A stretch of 13,381 nucleotides of DNA from Lachnospiraceae bacterium (GCA_021202715.1 JAJQCL010000190.1:1-13381); one strand, 5' to 3'; shown: positions 6,247-13,381, numbered from the stretch's first letter. Numbers and translations are program-made. Notes: a model not told the origin generated them from the sequence alone.

Positions 6247-6930
6247 TCAAAGACGCACAGACAGCCCGCGGCCCGCCAGATATTCCTTCAAATCACGAAT
6301 TTCCAGTTCCCGGTAGTGGAACAGAGACGCCGCCAGCGCTGCATCCGCCCGTCCCACGGTCAGGGCATCGTAAAAATGCTCCTTCGTCCCGGCGCCGCCC
6401 GAGGCAATGACCGGAACCGAGACATTTTCCGCGACCAGTGCCGTCAGCTCATTGTCATAGCCGGCCTTCGTTCCGTCGCAGTCCATGCTGGTGAGCAGGA
6501 TCTCCCCCGCACCCAGCTCACAGGCCTTCCGGGCCCACTCGATCGCGTCGAGGCCCACATCGATGCGGCCTCCGTTCTTTAACACCGTCCAGCCGCTGCC
6601 GTCCGGCCGTCTCCGGGCATCGATCGCCACCACGACGCACTGGCTTCCGAACTTGTCTGCCGCCTCCGAGATGAGCTCCGGCCGGTTGATCGCCGAGGAA
6701 TTGACCGAGAGCTTGTCGGCGCCTTCCCGCCGCACCATATCGATCATGATATTCCGGGCCTCCGAGGACGCCGTAATATCAAGAAAGACCAGTTCATCAG
6801 CCCCGGCCGCGTCGTAGGCGGCCGCGATCTCCACCGGATCCCCGGCATCCCGCAGATGAACAAAATTCACGCCCTTGACGACTCGCCCGGCATGCACATC
6901 CAGACAGGGGATAATTCTCTTTGTAAACAT
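6247..6930 (-). CDS. hisF: Imidazole glycerol phosphate synthase cyclase subunit HisF, with internal in-frame deletion
   Basis: HisF uses ammonia from HisH to turn PRFAR into imidazole glycerol phosphate and AICAR (histidine and purine link). The sequence is clearly HisF: KRIIPCLDVHAGRVVKGVNF with catalytic D11, DELVFLDITAS (45-55), FGSQCVVVAID (94-104), LLTSMDCDGTKAGYD (145-159, second catalytic Asp D152), VIASGGAG (174-181) and ADAALAASLFH (195-205). The protein has only 227 residues where the family has about 250-255. Aligned to the Thermotoga protein from memory, IMIDMVRR (61-68) runs straight into EGADKLSVN. About 26 residues are therefore missing: helix 2 end, beta-strand 3 and the TVGGGI phosphate-binding motif. 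The reading frame is kept. A (beta-alpha)8 barrel without this strand is expected to be inactive or badly impaired. The RBS overlaps the hisH stop codon. The identity is certain; the function is doubtful. Confidence 0.93.
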   Translation of the reverse strand: MFTKRIIPCLDVHAGRVVKGVNFVHLRDAGDPVEIAAAYDAAGADELVFLDITASSEARNIMIDMVRREGADKLSVNSSAINRPELISEAADKFGSQCVVVAIDARRRPDGSGWTVLKNGGRIDVGLDAIEWARKACELGAGEILLTSMDCDGTKAGYDNELTALVAENVSVPVIASGGAGTKEHFYDALTVGRADAALAASLFHYRELEIRDLKEYLAGRGLSVRL

Positions 6931-6942
6931 GGGCGCTTCCTC

Positions 6943-7548
6943 CTACAGTCCAACAAAATTTTTCAGGATTGTGAGCCCCACGGAGCTGCTCTTCTCAGGA
7001 TGAAACTGGCAGCCAAACACATTCCCGGACTCCACCGAAGCATGGATATGTACGCTGTATTCCGTGGTCGCTGCCACCATCGACTCTTCCCTGGCCTTCA
7101 GATAGTACGAATGGACAAAATACACATAGGAGCCGTTTTCCACCCCTGCAAAGAGTCTGGCGCCCGGTGTGAGCTCCAGAGAATTCCATCCCATGTGGGG
7201 AATTTTCAAGCCCTGAGCGGGCGGGATCCGCAGAATCTCCCCGGGAAGGATCCCCAGTCCCTTCACGCCCACACTTTCATCGCTGCGCTCAAAAAGCAGC
7301 TGCATGCCAAGGCAGATGCCAAGGAAGGGTGTGCCCTTCGCCGCCACCTGACGCAGGACTTCTGTCAGGCCGAATCGATCCAGATTCTCCATGGCGTCTC
7401 CAAAAGCGCCGACCCCCGGCAGGATCACCTTATCCGCATGCAGAATCATCTCCGGATCCCGCGTCACTCGGGGATCCTCTCCCAGAAGCCGGAGCGCTTT
7501 CTCCACGCTCTTCAGATTGCCGGCGTCATAGTCCACAATTGTAATCAT
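6943..7548 (-). CDS. hisH: Imidazole glycerol phosphate synthase glutamine amidotransferase subunit HisH
   Basis: A 201-residue class I glutamine amidotransferase that supplies ammonia to HisF in histidine synthesis. The triad is intact: C79 in FLGICLGMQLLF, H183 and E185 in GCQFHPEKSS. The strand PGVGAFG (44-50) near the oxyanion hole and MGWNSLEL (119-126) are typical of HisH. The length is normal. The start follows AGGGGGTATATAAA before ATG. It is followed after 12 bases by hisF, its partner. No other his genes lie nearby, so this pair is separated from a main his operon if one exists. Unlike its partner, it shows no damage. Confidence 0.95.
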   Translation of the reverse strand: MITIVDYDAGNLKSVEKALRLLGEDPRVTRDPEMILHADKVILPGVGAFGDAMENLDRFGLTEVLRQVAAKGTPFLGICLGMQLLFERSDESVGVKGLGILPGEILRIPPAQGLKIPHMGWNSLELTPGARLFAGVENGSYVYFVHSYYLKAREESMVAATTEYSVHIHASVESGNVFGCQFHPEKSSSVGLTILKNFVGL

Positions 7549-7566
7549 TTTATATACCCCCTGCCG

Positions 7567-7725
7567 TCAGGTCTCCCCGGCTTCCAATGACTCCGTTTCC
7601 GCTTCGGTCGTCGTTTCCGTTTCCGCCGATGAGCCCGTCTCTCCGGAAGAGCTGTTCAGCCAGGTGCCCACCGCCAGGACTGCGACCAGCAGCATCACGA
7701 TCCACATCAGGTTTTCCTTTTTCAT
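7567..7725 (-). CDS. Small single-pass membrane protein, 52 residues, unknown function
   Basis: A short open frame between the lipoprotein gene and hisH, with ATG at 7725 and TGA at 7567-7569. It encodes MKKENLMWIVMLLVAVLAVG followed by a soluble tail. Residues 7-22 form a clear hydrophobic helix after a short basic start. The tail is rich in Ser, Thr and Glu (SSSGETGSSAETETTTEAE region). Spacing fits an operon: 37 bases after the lipoprotein stop and 18 before hisH. The upstream GAAGGG is a weak ribosome-binding site. I recognise no family. The Thr/Glu tail resembles the low-complexity linker just outside the membrane in the PASTA kinase of this operon, which may only reflect shared composition. 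It could be a small membrane or exported peptide. Confidence 0.6.
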   Translation of the reverse strand: MKKENLMWIVMLLVAVLAVGTWLNSSSGETGSSAETETTTEAETESLEAGET

Positions 7726-7762
7726 AACCGCATCCCTTCGTTTTATCTGTTTTCCCTCACTC

Positions 7763-8773
7763 TCAGCCGCTCACTGTTTCCGCATAGATTCCGAAGAAAT
7801 CCGCAGCCGCTGCCTCCTCATCCGTGACAGAAAGCCCTTTCCAGGCGGATGAATTCCATTTCCAGTCTGTCTCCTCGCTGTAGTCTGCCAGCGCATCCTG
7901 ATACAGTCCCTCCAGCTTCTCCGTCCGGAGTTCCTCCCGGTGCGCTTCCGTCTCCTCCTCCATCATGTCATCCACACAATAATAGATCACATAGCTGTCG
8001 TCCGTCTCCAGAACCTCCGACATCTCACCGTCCGAAAGAGCGAAGACGGCGGTCTCCAGCTCCCGGTCCAGCTGATCCCGCACCACCGTCAGTTCAATGG
8101 TATCCGCGTCGCTGTATTCAAGTGCCTGGACCGCAAAGGTCGACGTTCCCTTCTCGACCCGGCTGACAATCTTATCCGCTCTCTTTTTCTGCGTTGTTTT
8201 CTCCTCGTCCGTTTCAAAGGAAAGGATGATCTGATAGACCCGCACAACACGGGCCTCGTCATCGGTGATCTCCACATTGGAGGCGCTCAGTGCATTGGAC
8301 AGCGATAAACGCGCCAGGTACAGCCGCGTATATGCCTGCACAACCGCGTCCTGCAGGCCCGCATCGGAGGAAGCGTCCCCGGAAAGTGCCGTCATATACT
8401 GCGCGGCCGCTGTCTCGATCTGCGTCTGGACCTCCCCGCTGACGGTGAGTCCATCCGCCTGAGCCATCTGCGCAGCCAGAAACATTTCCTGTATATACTC
8501 CCTGGCCGCCTCCTTCAGGACCTCTTCGGTCGTTCCCTCTTCCAGATTCACAGACCAGATCTCTTCACTGGTATCGTTCTCGCAGGCTGTTTTCAGCGCC
8601 CAGAGCCAGACGCTTCCCTCCTCGGTCGACAGAACTTCCTCGTCCGCTTTCATCAAAACGTCGGAAGAGAGACCGCTCCCCGGCAGGATCTCACTGAAAT
8701 GGAAGCCGCAGCCGGACAGACACAGAAGACAGACCAGCATCAGACAGATTCCCGTTGTGCTGCGTCTTCTCAT
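7763..8773 (-). CDS. Lipoprotein with SurA/parvulin-like (PpiC-type) C-terminal region
   Basis: A 336-residue exported lipoprotein. A short basic start (MRRRSTTG), a hydrophobic stretch and the lipobox LSGC (19-22, lipidated C22) form a type II signal peptide. Residues about 80-165 are helical and resemble the chaperone-like SurA N-terminal region. Residues about 170-300 look like a divergent peptidyl-prolyl isomerase domain (VRVYQIILSF, DELSDGEMSEVLETDDSYVIYYC-type pattern, here at 243-266). Such proteins (PrsA-like) help fold exported proteins at the outer membrane face. I chose the ATG at 8773, since it overlaps the rpe stop (ATGA) and has GGGAGGG before it; an ATG at 8794 would overlap rpe by 25 bases. 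In related clusters a thiamine pyrophosphokinase gene often sits here, so this is a variant layout. Isomerase activity is uncertain. Confidence 0.75.
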   Translation of the reverse strand: MRRRSTTGICLMLVCLLCLSGCGFHFSEILPGSGLSSDVLMKADEEVLSTEEGSVWLWALKTACENDTSEEIWSVNLEEGTTEEVLKEAAREYIQEMFLAAQMAQADGLTVSGEVQTQIETAAAQYMTALSGDASSDAGLQDAVVQAYTRLYLARLSLSNALSASNVEITDDEARVVRVYQIILSFETDEEKTTQKKRADKIVSRVEKGTSTFAVQALEYSDADTIELTVVRDQLDRELETAVFALSDGEMSEVLETDDSYVIYYCVDDMMEEETEAHREELRTEKLEGLYQDALADYSEETDWKWNSSAWKGLSVTDEEAAAADFFGIYAETVSG

Positions 8774-9450
8774 GCCCGCCCTCCCTCTCTCCATCGATTC
8801 ATCTGTTCCAAGAAAGCCCGGATATTCGCCCCGGGATCCCCCTCAAATACAGCGGAACCGGCCACCAGAATATTGGCGCCGGCCTGCAGCACCTCCTCCG
8901 CATTGTCCAGCGTGATGCCGCCGTCCACCTGAATGTCGGTCTCCCGTCCCTGCTCCGTCAGCCAGCTGCGCAGCGCCGCAATCTTCTCCGTCATGGCGGG
9001 AATATATTTCTGCCCGCCAAATCCCGGATTCACGGTCATGAGAAGGATCATGTCAATCTTCGGAAGAACCCAGCGAAGGGTTTCAAAGGGCGTGGCCGGG
9101 TTGAGCGCCACACCGGTCCGGCATCCCAGCGCATGGATCTGATCCAGTGTGCGGTCCAGATGCTGACAGGTTTCTTCATGAACCGTCAGGATATCCGCTC
9201 CGGATGCCGCGAAATCTGCCAGATAGCGATCCGGCTCCCCGATCATGAGATGTACATCAAAAACCAGTCCCGAGACTTTTCTCAGGGACCGGATCACAGG
9301 CAATCCGATGGAGAGGCTGGGAACAAACAGCCCATCCATGACATCCAGATGAAGATACTGGGCTCCGGCCGCCTCGACCGCTGCCGCCTCCTCTCCCAGT
9401 CTGGCGAAGTCCGCCGCCAGAACTGAAGGGGATAATCGATATTCCAACAT
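8770..9450 (-). CDS. rpe: Ribulose-phosphate 3-epimerase
   Basis: A 226-residue TIM-barrel enzyme that interconverts ribulose 5-phosphate and xylulose 5-phosphate in the pentose phosphate pathway. Metal and acid-base residues are all present: S7 (SPSVLAADF), H34 and D36 (YLHLDVMDG), H67 (DVHLMI) and D176 (IQVDGGIT). The phosphate-binding loops NPGFGGQ (141-147) and VAGSAVF (196-202) are intact. The length is normal. The start is 14 bases after the rsgA stop, with AGGAGGG well placed. The last base pairs overlap the start of the lipoprotein gene (ATGA). The rsgA–rpe order is common in Firmicutes. Confidence 0.96.
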   Translation of the reverse strand: MLEYRLSPSVLAADFARLGEEAAAVEAAGAQYLHLDVMDGLFVPSLSIGLPVIRSLRKVSGLVFDVHLMIGEPDRYLADFAASGADILTVHEETCQHLDRTLDQIHALGCRTGVALNPATPFETLRWVLPKIDMILLMTVNPGFGGQKYIPAMTEKIAALRSWLTEQGRETDIQVDGGITLDNAEEVLQAGANILVAGSAVFEGDPGANIRAFLEQMNRWREGGRA

Positions 9451-9464
9451 AAGGGTCTGCCCTC

Positions 9465-10343
9465 CTAATACTTCTTTGTCTCCCGGATCTCCTGATAGAT
9501 CTGCCGGTAATTTTCATAGCGCACCGGAGAGATCTTCCCCTCCGCCACAGCGGTCTTGACACCGCAGTCCCGTTCTCCCACATGAACGCAGTCCGGAAAA
9601 CGGCAGGCTTCCCGATATGCTGCGAATTCCGGATAGCACTCCTGCAGCTGTCCCGCTTCCTTCTCAAAAATTTCCAGAGAAGTGAAGCCCGGCGTGTCCA
9701 TGAGAAACGTCCCTTCCTCCAGATAAAACAGCTCCGAATGCCGGGTCGTATGCCGTCCCCGGCCGATCCGGGCGGAGACCTCGCCGGTTTCCATGCACTG
9801 GTTATGTGTCAGCGCATTCAGAAGAGACGACTTGCCCACACCGGAAGGACCGGCAAGGACCGTCGTCTTTCCGCGCAGGATCTCCCGCACACGCTCTACG
9901 CCCTGCTCCCGCCTTGCACTGATGAAAAGCAGCGGATATTCCGCAGCGCCGTAGACATTCCGGCACAGGGTTTCCATGTCCTCTCCCACCAGATCCTCTT
10001 TATTGAACACAAGCACAGACGGAAGCTCCTGACACTCCATCATAATAAGAAAACGGTCGAGAAGATTGAAATTCGGCACAGGATCCTTCAGCGCAAAGAC
10101 CAGAACCGCCTGATCGATGTTGGCCACGGCCGGCCGCACCAGCTCATTTCTCCGGGGCAGGATCTCCTCCACACTGCCCAGAGCCTCTGTCTCATCCAGC
10201 ACGGTGAATTCCACGTCGTCTCCGACCAGAGGACGGATCTTCCGGCTGCGGAAGATCCCCCTGGCCTTACACTCATAGACACGCCCGCGCCCATCGTGGA
10301 CATAATAGAAACCGCCGATTCCCTTTACGATCTTACCCTGCAT
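9465..10343 (-). CDS. rsgA: Ribosome small-subunit-dependent GTPase A
   Basis: A 292-residue late-acting 30S assembly factor (RsgA/YloQ/CpgA), a circularly permuted GTPase. In order: an N-terminal OB fold (about 1-68), G4 NKED (114-117), G5-like ISAR (141-144), G1 P-loop GPSGVGKS (165-172), G2 region GRGRHTTR (195-201), G3 DTPG (216-219) and a C-terminal zinc knuckle with C247, C252, H254 and C260. All are intact and the length is normal. It starts 30 bases after prkC with AAAGGGCGG before ATG. In Bacillus, CpgA is a known PrkC phosphorylation target, so its place next to the kinase is meaningful as well as conserved. Confidence 0.96.
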   Translation of the reverse strand: MQGKIVKGIGGFYYVHDGRGRVYECKARGIFRSRKIRPLVGDDVEFTVLDETEALGSVEEILPRRNELVRPAVANIDQAVLVFALKDPVPNFNLLDRFLIMMECQELPSVLVFNKEDLVGEDMETLCRNVYGAAEYPLLFISARREQGVERVREILRGKTTVLAGPSGVGKSSLLNALTHNQCMETGEVSARIGRGRHTTRHSELFYLEEGTFLMDTPGFTSLEIFEKEAGQLQECYPEFAAYREACRFPDCVHVGERDCGVKTAVAEGKISPVRYENYRQIYQEIRETKKY

Positions 10344-10373
10344 ATCCGCCCTTTACTTCTGCGCTCATGTTCC

Positions 10374-12524
10374 TTACTGATCGTCCGGATCCCCTCCGTC
10401 TTCATAAGTGACTTCTTCTGTCTCTTCACTCGCCTTGGTCGTCGCCGCGGTCGTGGGCTCCGCTCCCAGCCCGATCACGATATCGATCGAGGTGCCCTTC
10501 TCCACACTCTTGCCGCTGTCAACGCTCTGACTGATCACGACGCCCTTCATACTGTCGTCGCTGTATTCCTCTTCCACTTCGCCGATCTCCAGCCCCAGTT
10601 CTTTCAGAGCTGATTTCGCCTCGCTAAGCGTATAATATTTCAGATTGGGAACCGTCACCTTGGCTGAACCGGTGCTGACCACAATGGAGACGCTGGTTCC
10701 TTCCTCCACTTCCGTTCCCTCATCCACAGACTGGGAAATAACCAGCCCCTCCGACACATCGTCGCTGGCCGCCTCGCTGGACGTCACCTTCAGTCCCAGG
10801 TTCTCCAGCTTCTCCACGGCCTTGGACTTCGTCAGTCCGGTGACATCCGGCACCTCCACGGTCACCGTGGCCGGTCCGGCACTGAGGATCAGGCTCACCG
10901 TCGATCCTTTATCCGCGGAAGAGCCCATCGAGGGATCCGTATCGATGACCAGACCTTCCTCTACGTCGTCACTGTTCTCCTCCGTGGTACGCGAAGAGAC
11001 CGTGAAGCCCAGCGCTTCCAGCGCCGAGGTAGCCTCCGAGACGGACATCCCCTCAAGATTCGTGGGGATCGTGACCTGGGAAGCTCCGGTACTGACCTTG
11101 ATGGTCACACGGGTTCCTTCTTCCAGAGTCTCCCCCTCCCTGTATTCCTGTTCATAGACCAGGCCTTCGTCATAATCATCGGAGGCTCCCGTCTCCACCT
11201 TATACGTTAATCCCAGCGCCTCCAGACGGGCGATCGCGTTCTCCTCCGTCATTCCGAGAAGATTCTCCATCTCCACGGTCGCTGCGGTACTCGCCTCCTC
11301 GGTTGTTTCCTCGGTACTCGCCTCCGTGCTGGTCTCCGCCGTACTGTCCGCACCGCAGCTCTTCAGCACAAAGACCACGACAAAAAGCAGAATCAGGATC
11401 GCCACGCCGATACTGACGCCCGTGACCACCTTTTCCACCTTGCTTCGCCGAGAATCATCCTCCTCATCGTCGTAATCGTCGTCATAGTCCCGGTCATCAT
11501 AACGCCGGTCATCGTAGTCTCGATCTTCATAATCCCGATCATCATACGCCCGGTCATCATAGTCCCGATAACCGTCTTCCTCCCCCTCATAATAGGCGTC
11601 GTCTTCCTCGCCTCTCTGCTGGCGGATCTGCTCCTGTTCGTCCGCGCCGAACACCATGGTCGGGGAATCCGAATTCAGCGAGGCGATCTTGACAAAATTC
11701 TCGTTCGGCATCGTCAGGGATTTCTTCAGATCCTCGATCAGCTCCGTCGCCGAAGCATAACGAAGCTCCGGCTTCTTCTGCGTGCATTTCAAAATGATCT
11801 TCTCGAGGCTCACAGGGATCAGCGGTTCGTACTGTCTCGGCGGAACCATCTCCCCCTGGATATGCAACAACGCCACAGAGACCGTCGATTCTCCCTCGAA
11901 GGGAACCCGCCCCGTCAGCATCTCATAGAGAGTGATGCCCAGCGAATAAATGTCGCTGCGCTCATCACAGTAGCCGCCCCGGGCCTGTTCCGGGGAAATA
12001 TAGTGCACGCTGCCCATTGTATTGGAGCTGATGGTCTGGCTGGAGGAAGCCCGGGCAATACCGAAATCTGTCACCTTCACCTTGCCCTCTTTGGAGATCA
12101 TGATGTTCTGCGGCTTGATATCCCGGTGAACGATATGCTGCTTATGCGCCGCTTCCAGGCCGCGCGCCACCTGCATCGCCACCTCGATCGATTCCCGGAT
12201 CTCCAGCTTCTTCTTGCGCTCGATGTATTTCTTCAGGGTGATCCCCTCGATGAGCTCCATGACGATATAATAGATGCCCCGATCCTCGCCCACGTCATAG
12301 ACATTGACAATATTCGGGTGAGAAAGGCAGGCCGCCGACTGGGCTTCCATGCGGAACTTCGCCAGAAAATTCTGATCGGCGGAAAACTCCGACTTCAGAA
12401 CCTTGATCGCCACATACCGGTTCAGCTTATGATCCTTCGACCGGTAGACATCAGACATCCCGCCGGAGCCGATCCTGTTTATAATTTCATAACGGTTTCC
12501 CAAAAACATTCCTGCGCTCAGCAT
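10374..12524 (-). CDS. prkC: PASTA-domain eukaryote-like Ser/Thr protein kinase PrkC
   Basis: A 716-residue membrane kinase that senses muropeptides or lipid II outside and phosphorylates cytosolic targets. The kinase domain (about 12-270) has the Gly loop GSGGMS (19-24), K41 (VAIKVL), E60, HRD (133-135), DFG (153-155) and a Ser/Thr-rich activation loop (160-171). An acidic juxtamembrane linker with tandem DYDDR units (321-350) leads to a membrane helix at about 366-388. The outer part has a Ser/Thr/Glu linker (392-416), then four PASTA domains (about 417-480, 484-550, 555-618 and 623-686) and an acidic tail. I chose the ATG at 12524 because AGGAGG precedes it and MLSAGMFLGNRYEI matches the family start; a longer frame from 12638 only overlaps the phosphatase gene. 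It overlaps that gene by 7 bases, which implies coupled translation. Confidence 0.97.
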   Translation of the reverse strand: MLSAGMFLGNRYEIINRIGSGGMSDVYRSKDHKLNRYVAIKVLKSEFSADQNFLAKFRMEAQSAACLSHPNIVNVYDVGEDRGIYYIVMELIEGITLKKYIERKKKLEIRESIEVAMQVARGLEAAHKQHIVHRDIKPQNIMISKEGKVKVTDFGIARASSSQTISSNTMGSVHYISPEQARGGYCDERSDIYSLGITLYEMLTGRVPFEGESTVSVALLHIQGEMVPPRQYEPLIPVSLEKIILKCTQKKPELRYASATELIEDLKKSLTMPNENFVKIASLNSDSPTMVFGADEQEQIRQQRGEEDDAYYEGEEDGYRDYDDRAYDDRDYEDRDYDDRRYDDRDYDDDYDDEEDDSRRSKVEKVVTGVSIGVAILILLFVVVFVLKSCGADSTAETSTEASTEETTEEASTAATVEMENLLGMTEENAIARLEALGLTYKVETGASDDYDEGLVYEQEYREGETLEEGTRVTIKVSTGASQVTIPTNLEGMSVSEATSALEALGFTVSSRTTEENSDDVEEGLVIDTDPSMGSSADKGSTVSLILSAGPATVTVEVPDVTGLTKSKAVEKLENLGLKVTSSEAASDDVSEGLVISQSVDEGTEVEEGTSVSIVVSTGSAKVTVPNLKYYTLSEAKSALKELGLEIGEVEEEYSDDSMKGVVISQSVDSGKSVEKGTSIDIVIGLGAEPTTAATTKASEETEEVTYEDGGDPDDQ
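11475..11564 (-). repeat. Six tandem 15-bp units encoding DYDDR repeats in the PrkC linker
   Basis: Six consecutive 15-base units encode five-residue units of the form [DAR]Y[DE]D[RD] (residues 321-350), just inside the membrane helix of the kinase. The units differ in both DNA and protein, so the array is not very recent. Copy number could vary between strains without shifting the frame. Confidence 0.85.
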
Positions 12525-13261
12525 ATTTCCTCCTCGTTTCTCTCCGGATCTGCGATGACAACCGAAATGTTGTCCTTTCCTCCATTGGCATTCGCCTGCC
12601 GAATCAGCTGTGAAACCGCCTCCCGGCAGGTTTCGCACCGATTCACCGTTTCAAAGATCTCCTCATCCGACACCATATTCGTGAGGCCGTCGGAGCACAG
12701 GAGGATCTTATCGCCAGGCTGAAGCTCGATCTCAAAAAAATCAGCGGCCACCCACTCATTCACGCCGACCGCCCGGGTAATCACATTCTTCTTCTGATAG
12801 TACAGTTCACTGCCGCGCACAAGCTTCCCCTGTGCGATCATCTCTTCCACCCAGGAATGATCCCGCGTCACCTGACGGATCCCGTCATTGATCAGATAGA
12901 GACGGCTGTCGCCGATGTTGAGTACATACAGAATCCCCTCAGAAACTGTCGCGGCGACAATCGTCGTACCCATCCCCCGAAGTTCATCAAAGGAACCGGC
13001 TTTCCGATAGAGTTCCCGGTTCACGGTTGTCAACGCCTCATTCAGGGCCGGAACCGCCTCATGCTCCCGGTCCGTCTCCAGAAGCTCCGTCATCCGCTCG
13101 ACGGCGTATCGGGATGCGAAGCCGCCTCCCTGATGACCGCCCATTCCGTCGGCCACTATGTAAAAATTCTCCAGATTTCCCAGGGCACGATCCGAGGCAT
13201 ACACGAAATCCTGATTGCTCTGGCGAAGCTGACCGATATCGGTCACAGCACAGCTGTTCAT
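12518..13261 (-). CDS. prpC: PP2C-family protein Ser/Thr phosphatase (PrpC/Stp type)
   Basis: A 247-residue Mn/Mg-dependent phosphatase that reverses PrkC phosphorylation. Conserved PPM motifs are intact: SNQD (15-18), VADGMGGHQGG (36-46, metal-binding D38), MGTT (97-100), NIGDSRLY (115-122), RDHSWVEE (133-140), LLCSDGLTN (187-195, D191) and GGKDNISVV (227-235, D230). The length is normal for bacterial single-domain members. Its ATG overlaps the rlmN stop (ATGA) and its last codons overlap the prkC start, so kinase and phosphatase are likely made in a fixed ratio. Confidence 0.95.
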   Translation of the reverse strand: MNSCAVTDIGQLRQSNQDFVYASDRALGNLENFYIVADGMGGHQGGGFASRYAVERMTELLETDREHEAVPALNEALTTVNRELYRKAGSFDELRGMGTTIVAATVSEGILYVLNIGDSRLYLINDGIRQVTRDHSWVEEMIAQGKLVRGSELYYQKKNVITRAVGVNEWVAADFFEIELQPGDKILLCSDGLTNMVSDEEIFETVNRCETCREAVSQLIRQANANGGKDNISVVIADPERNEEEIC

Positions 13262-13381
13262 GAAAGGCCCCCTCTCTGCTCCCGCTGTAAAACAATTTTT
13301 TTCCGCAACTGACCACAGGCACTGTCAATATCGGCGCCCATAGTCCTTCTAATAGTAACATTTATCCCGCGTTTTTAACGG
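13258..13381 (-). pseudogene. rlmN: C-terminal end of 23S rRNA/tRNA methyltransferase RlmN, with an in-frame stop near the window edge
   Basis: Before the phosphatase gene, the minus strand encodes KRGINVTIRRTMGADIDSAC and then GQLRKK, followed by a short tail ending at 13258. This is the highly conserved end of RlmN, the radical-SAM enzyme that methylates A2503 of 23S rRNA; the Cys in SACGQL is the conserved C-terminal catalytic Cys. In the same frame a TAA (13377-13375) stands two codons before KRG. A one-base insertion near 13367 would instead join VKNAG to INVTIRR, also family-like. So there is either a nonsense change, a 1-base indel, or an error at the end of the sequence. Only 124 bases are visible. 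The gene order rlmN–PP2C–prkC is the usual one. Confidence 0.7.

Noticed and set aside
12525..12638. Extended start of the PASTA kinase at 12638
   Set aside because: The extra 38 residues overlap the phosphatase gene and do not resemble the family. The ATG at 12524 has a strong AGGAGG and the standard N-terminus.
13059..13361. A 100-codon minus-strand frame overlapping the start of the phosphatase gene
   Set aside because: It is out of frame with both rlmN and the phosphatase, has no ribosome-binding site of note and no recognisable features.

Overview
The window reads as chromosomal DNA from a moderately GC-rich Firmicute, most likely a Lachnospiraceae-type Clostridium. The reasons are the rlmN–PP2C–prkC–rsgA–rpe gene order, the N-terminus of the PASTA kinase, strong AGGAGG ribosome-binding sites, short overlapping genes and Gram-positive promoter elements. 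Every supported gene lies on the minus strand, so transcription runs from high to low coordinates. I see no tRNA, rRNA, mobile element or CRISPR array.

Right part (13381 to about 3474): one long, tightly packed gene run with no obvious internal terminator. In transcription order it holds the end of rlmN (23S rRNA/tRNA methyltransferase), a PP2C phosphatase, a PASTA-domain Ser/Thr kinase (prkC), rsgA (30S assembly GTPase), rpe (pentose phosphate epimerase), a lipoprotein with a parvulin-like C-terminal half, a 52-residue membrane peptide, hisH, hisF, ung (uracil-DNA glycosylase), uppP (undecaprenyl-PP phosphatase) and a membrane-anchored Zn amidase. It closes with a strong UUCG-loop terminator. 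Its theme is cell-wall sensing and recycling (kinase/phosphatase, uppP, amidase, lipoprotein) mixed with housekeeping genes.

Left part (3400 to 1): two separately promoted units that look like a small catabolic set. One is a sugar-phosphate isomerase/epimerase-type TIM barrel. The other is a CoA-acylating aldehyde dehydrogenase followed by a thiamine-pyrophosphate enzyme. Both units have a promoter followed, at almost the same distance, by a matching palindrome TTTCAC-N3-GTGAAA. A third, weaker copy lies in the leader of the isomerase gene. This looks like a shared operator for a regulator that is not in the window.

Three genes look damaged. HisF lacks about 26 residues in frame, including beta-strand 3 and its conserved Gly-rich phosphate-binding motif. 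The TPP enzyme has an in-frame TAG, after which the family-like sequence continues to the window edge. The rlmN tail is preceded by an in-frame TAA a few codons from the other edge. The last two lie within about 35 bases of the window ends, so sequence or assembly error must be considered. The hisF change is internal and cleaner. No wholly new system is proved; the shared-operator aldehyde/TPP cassette and the shortened HisF are the best leads.
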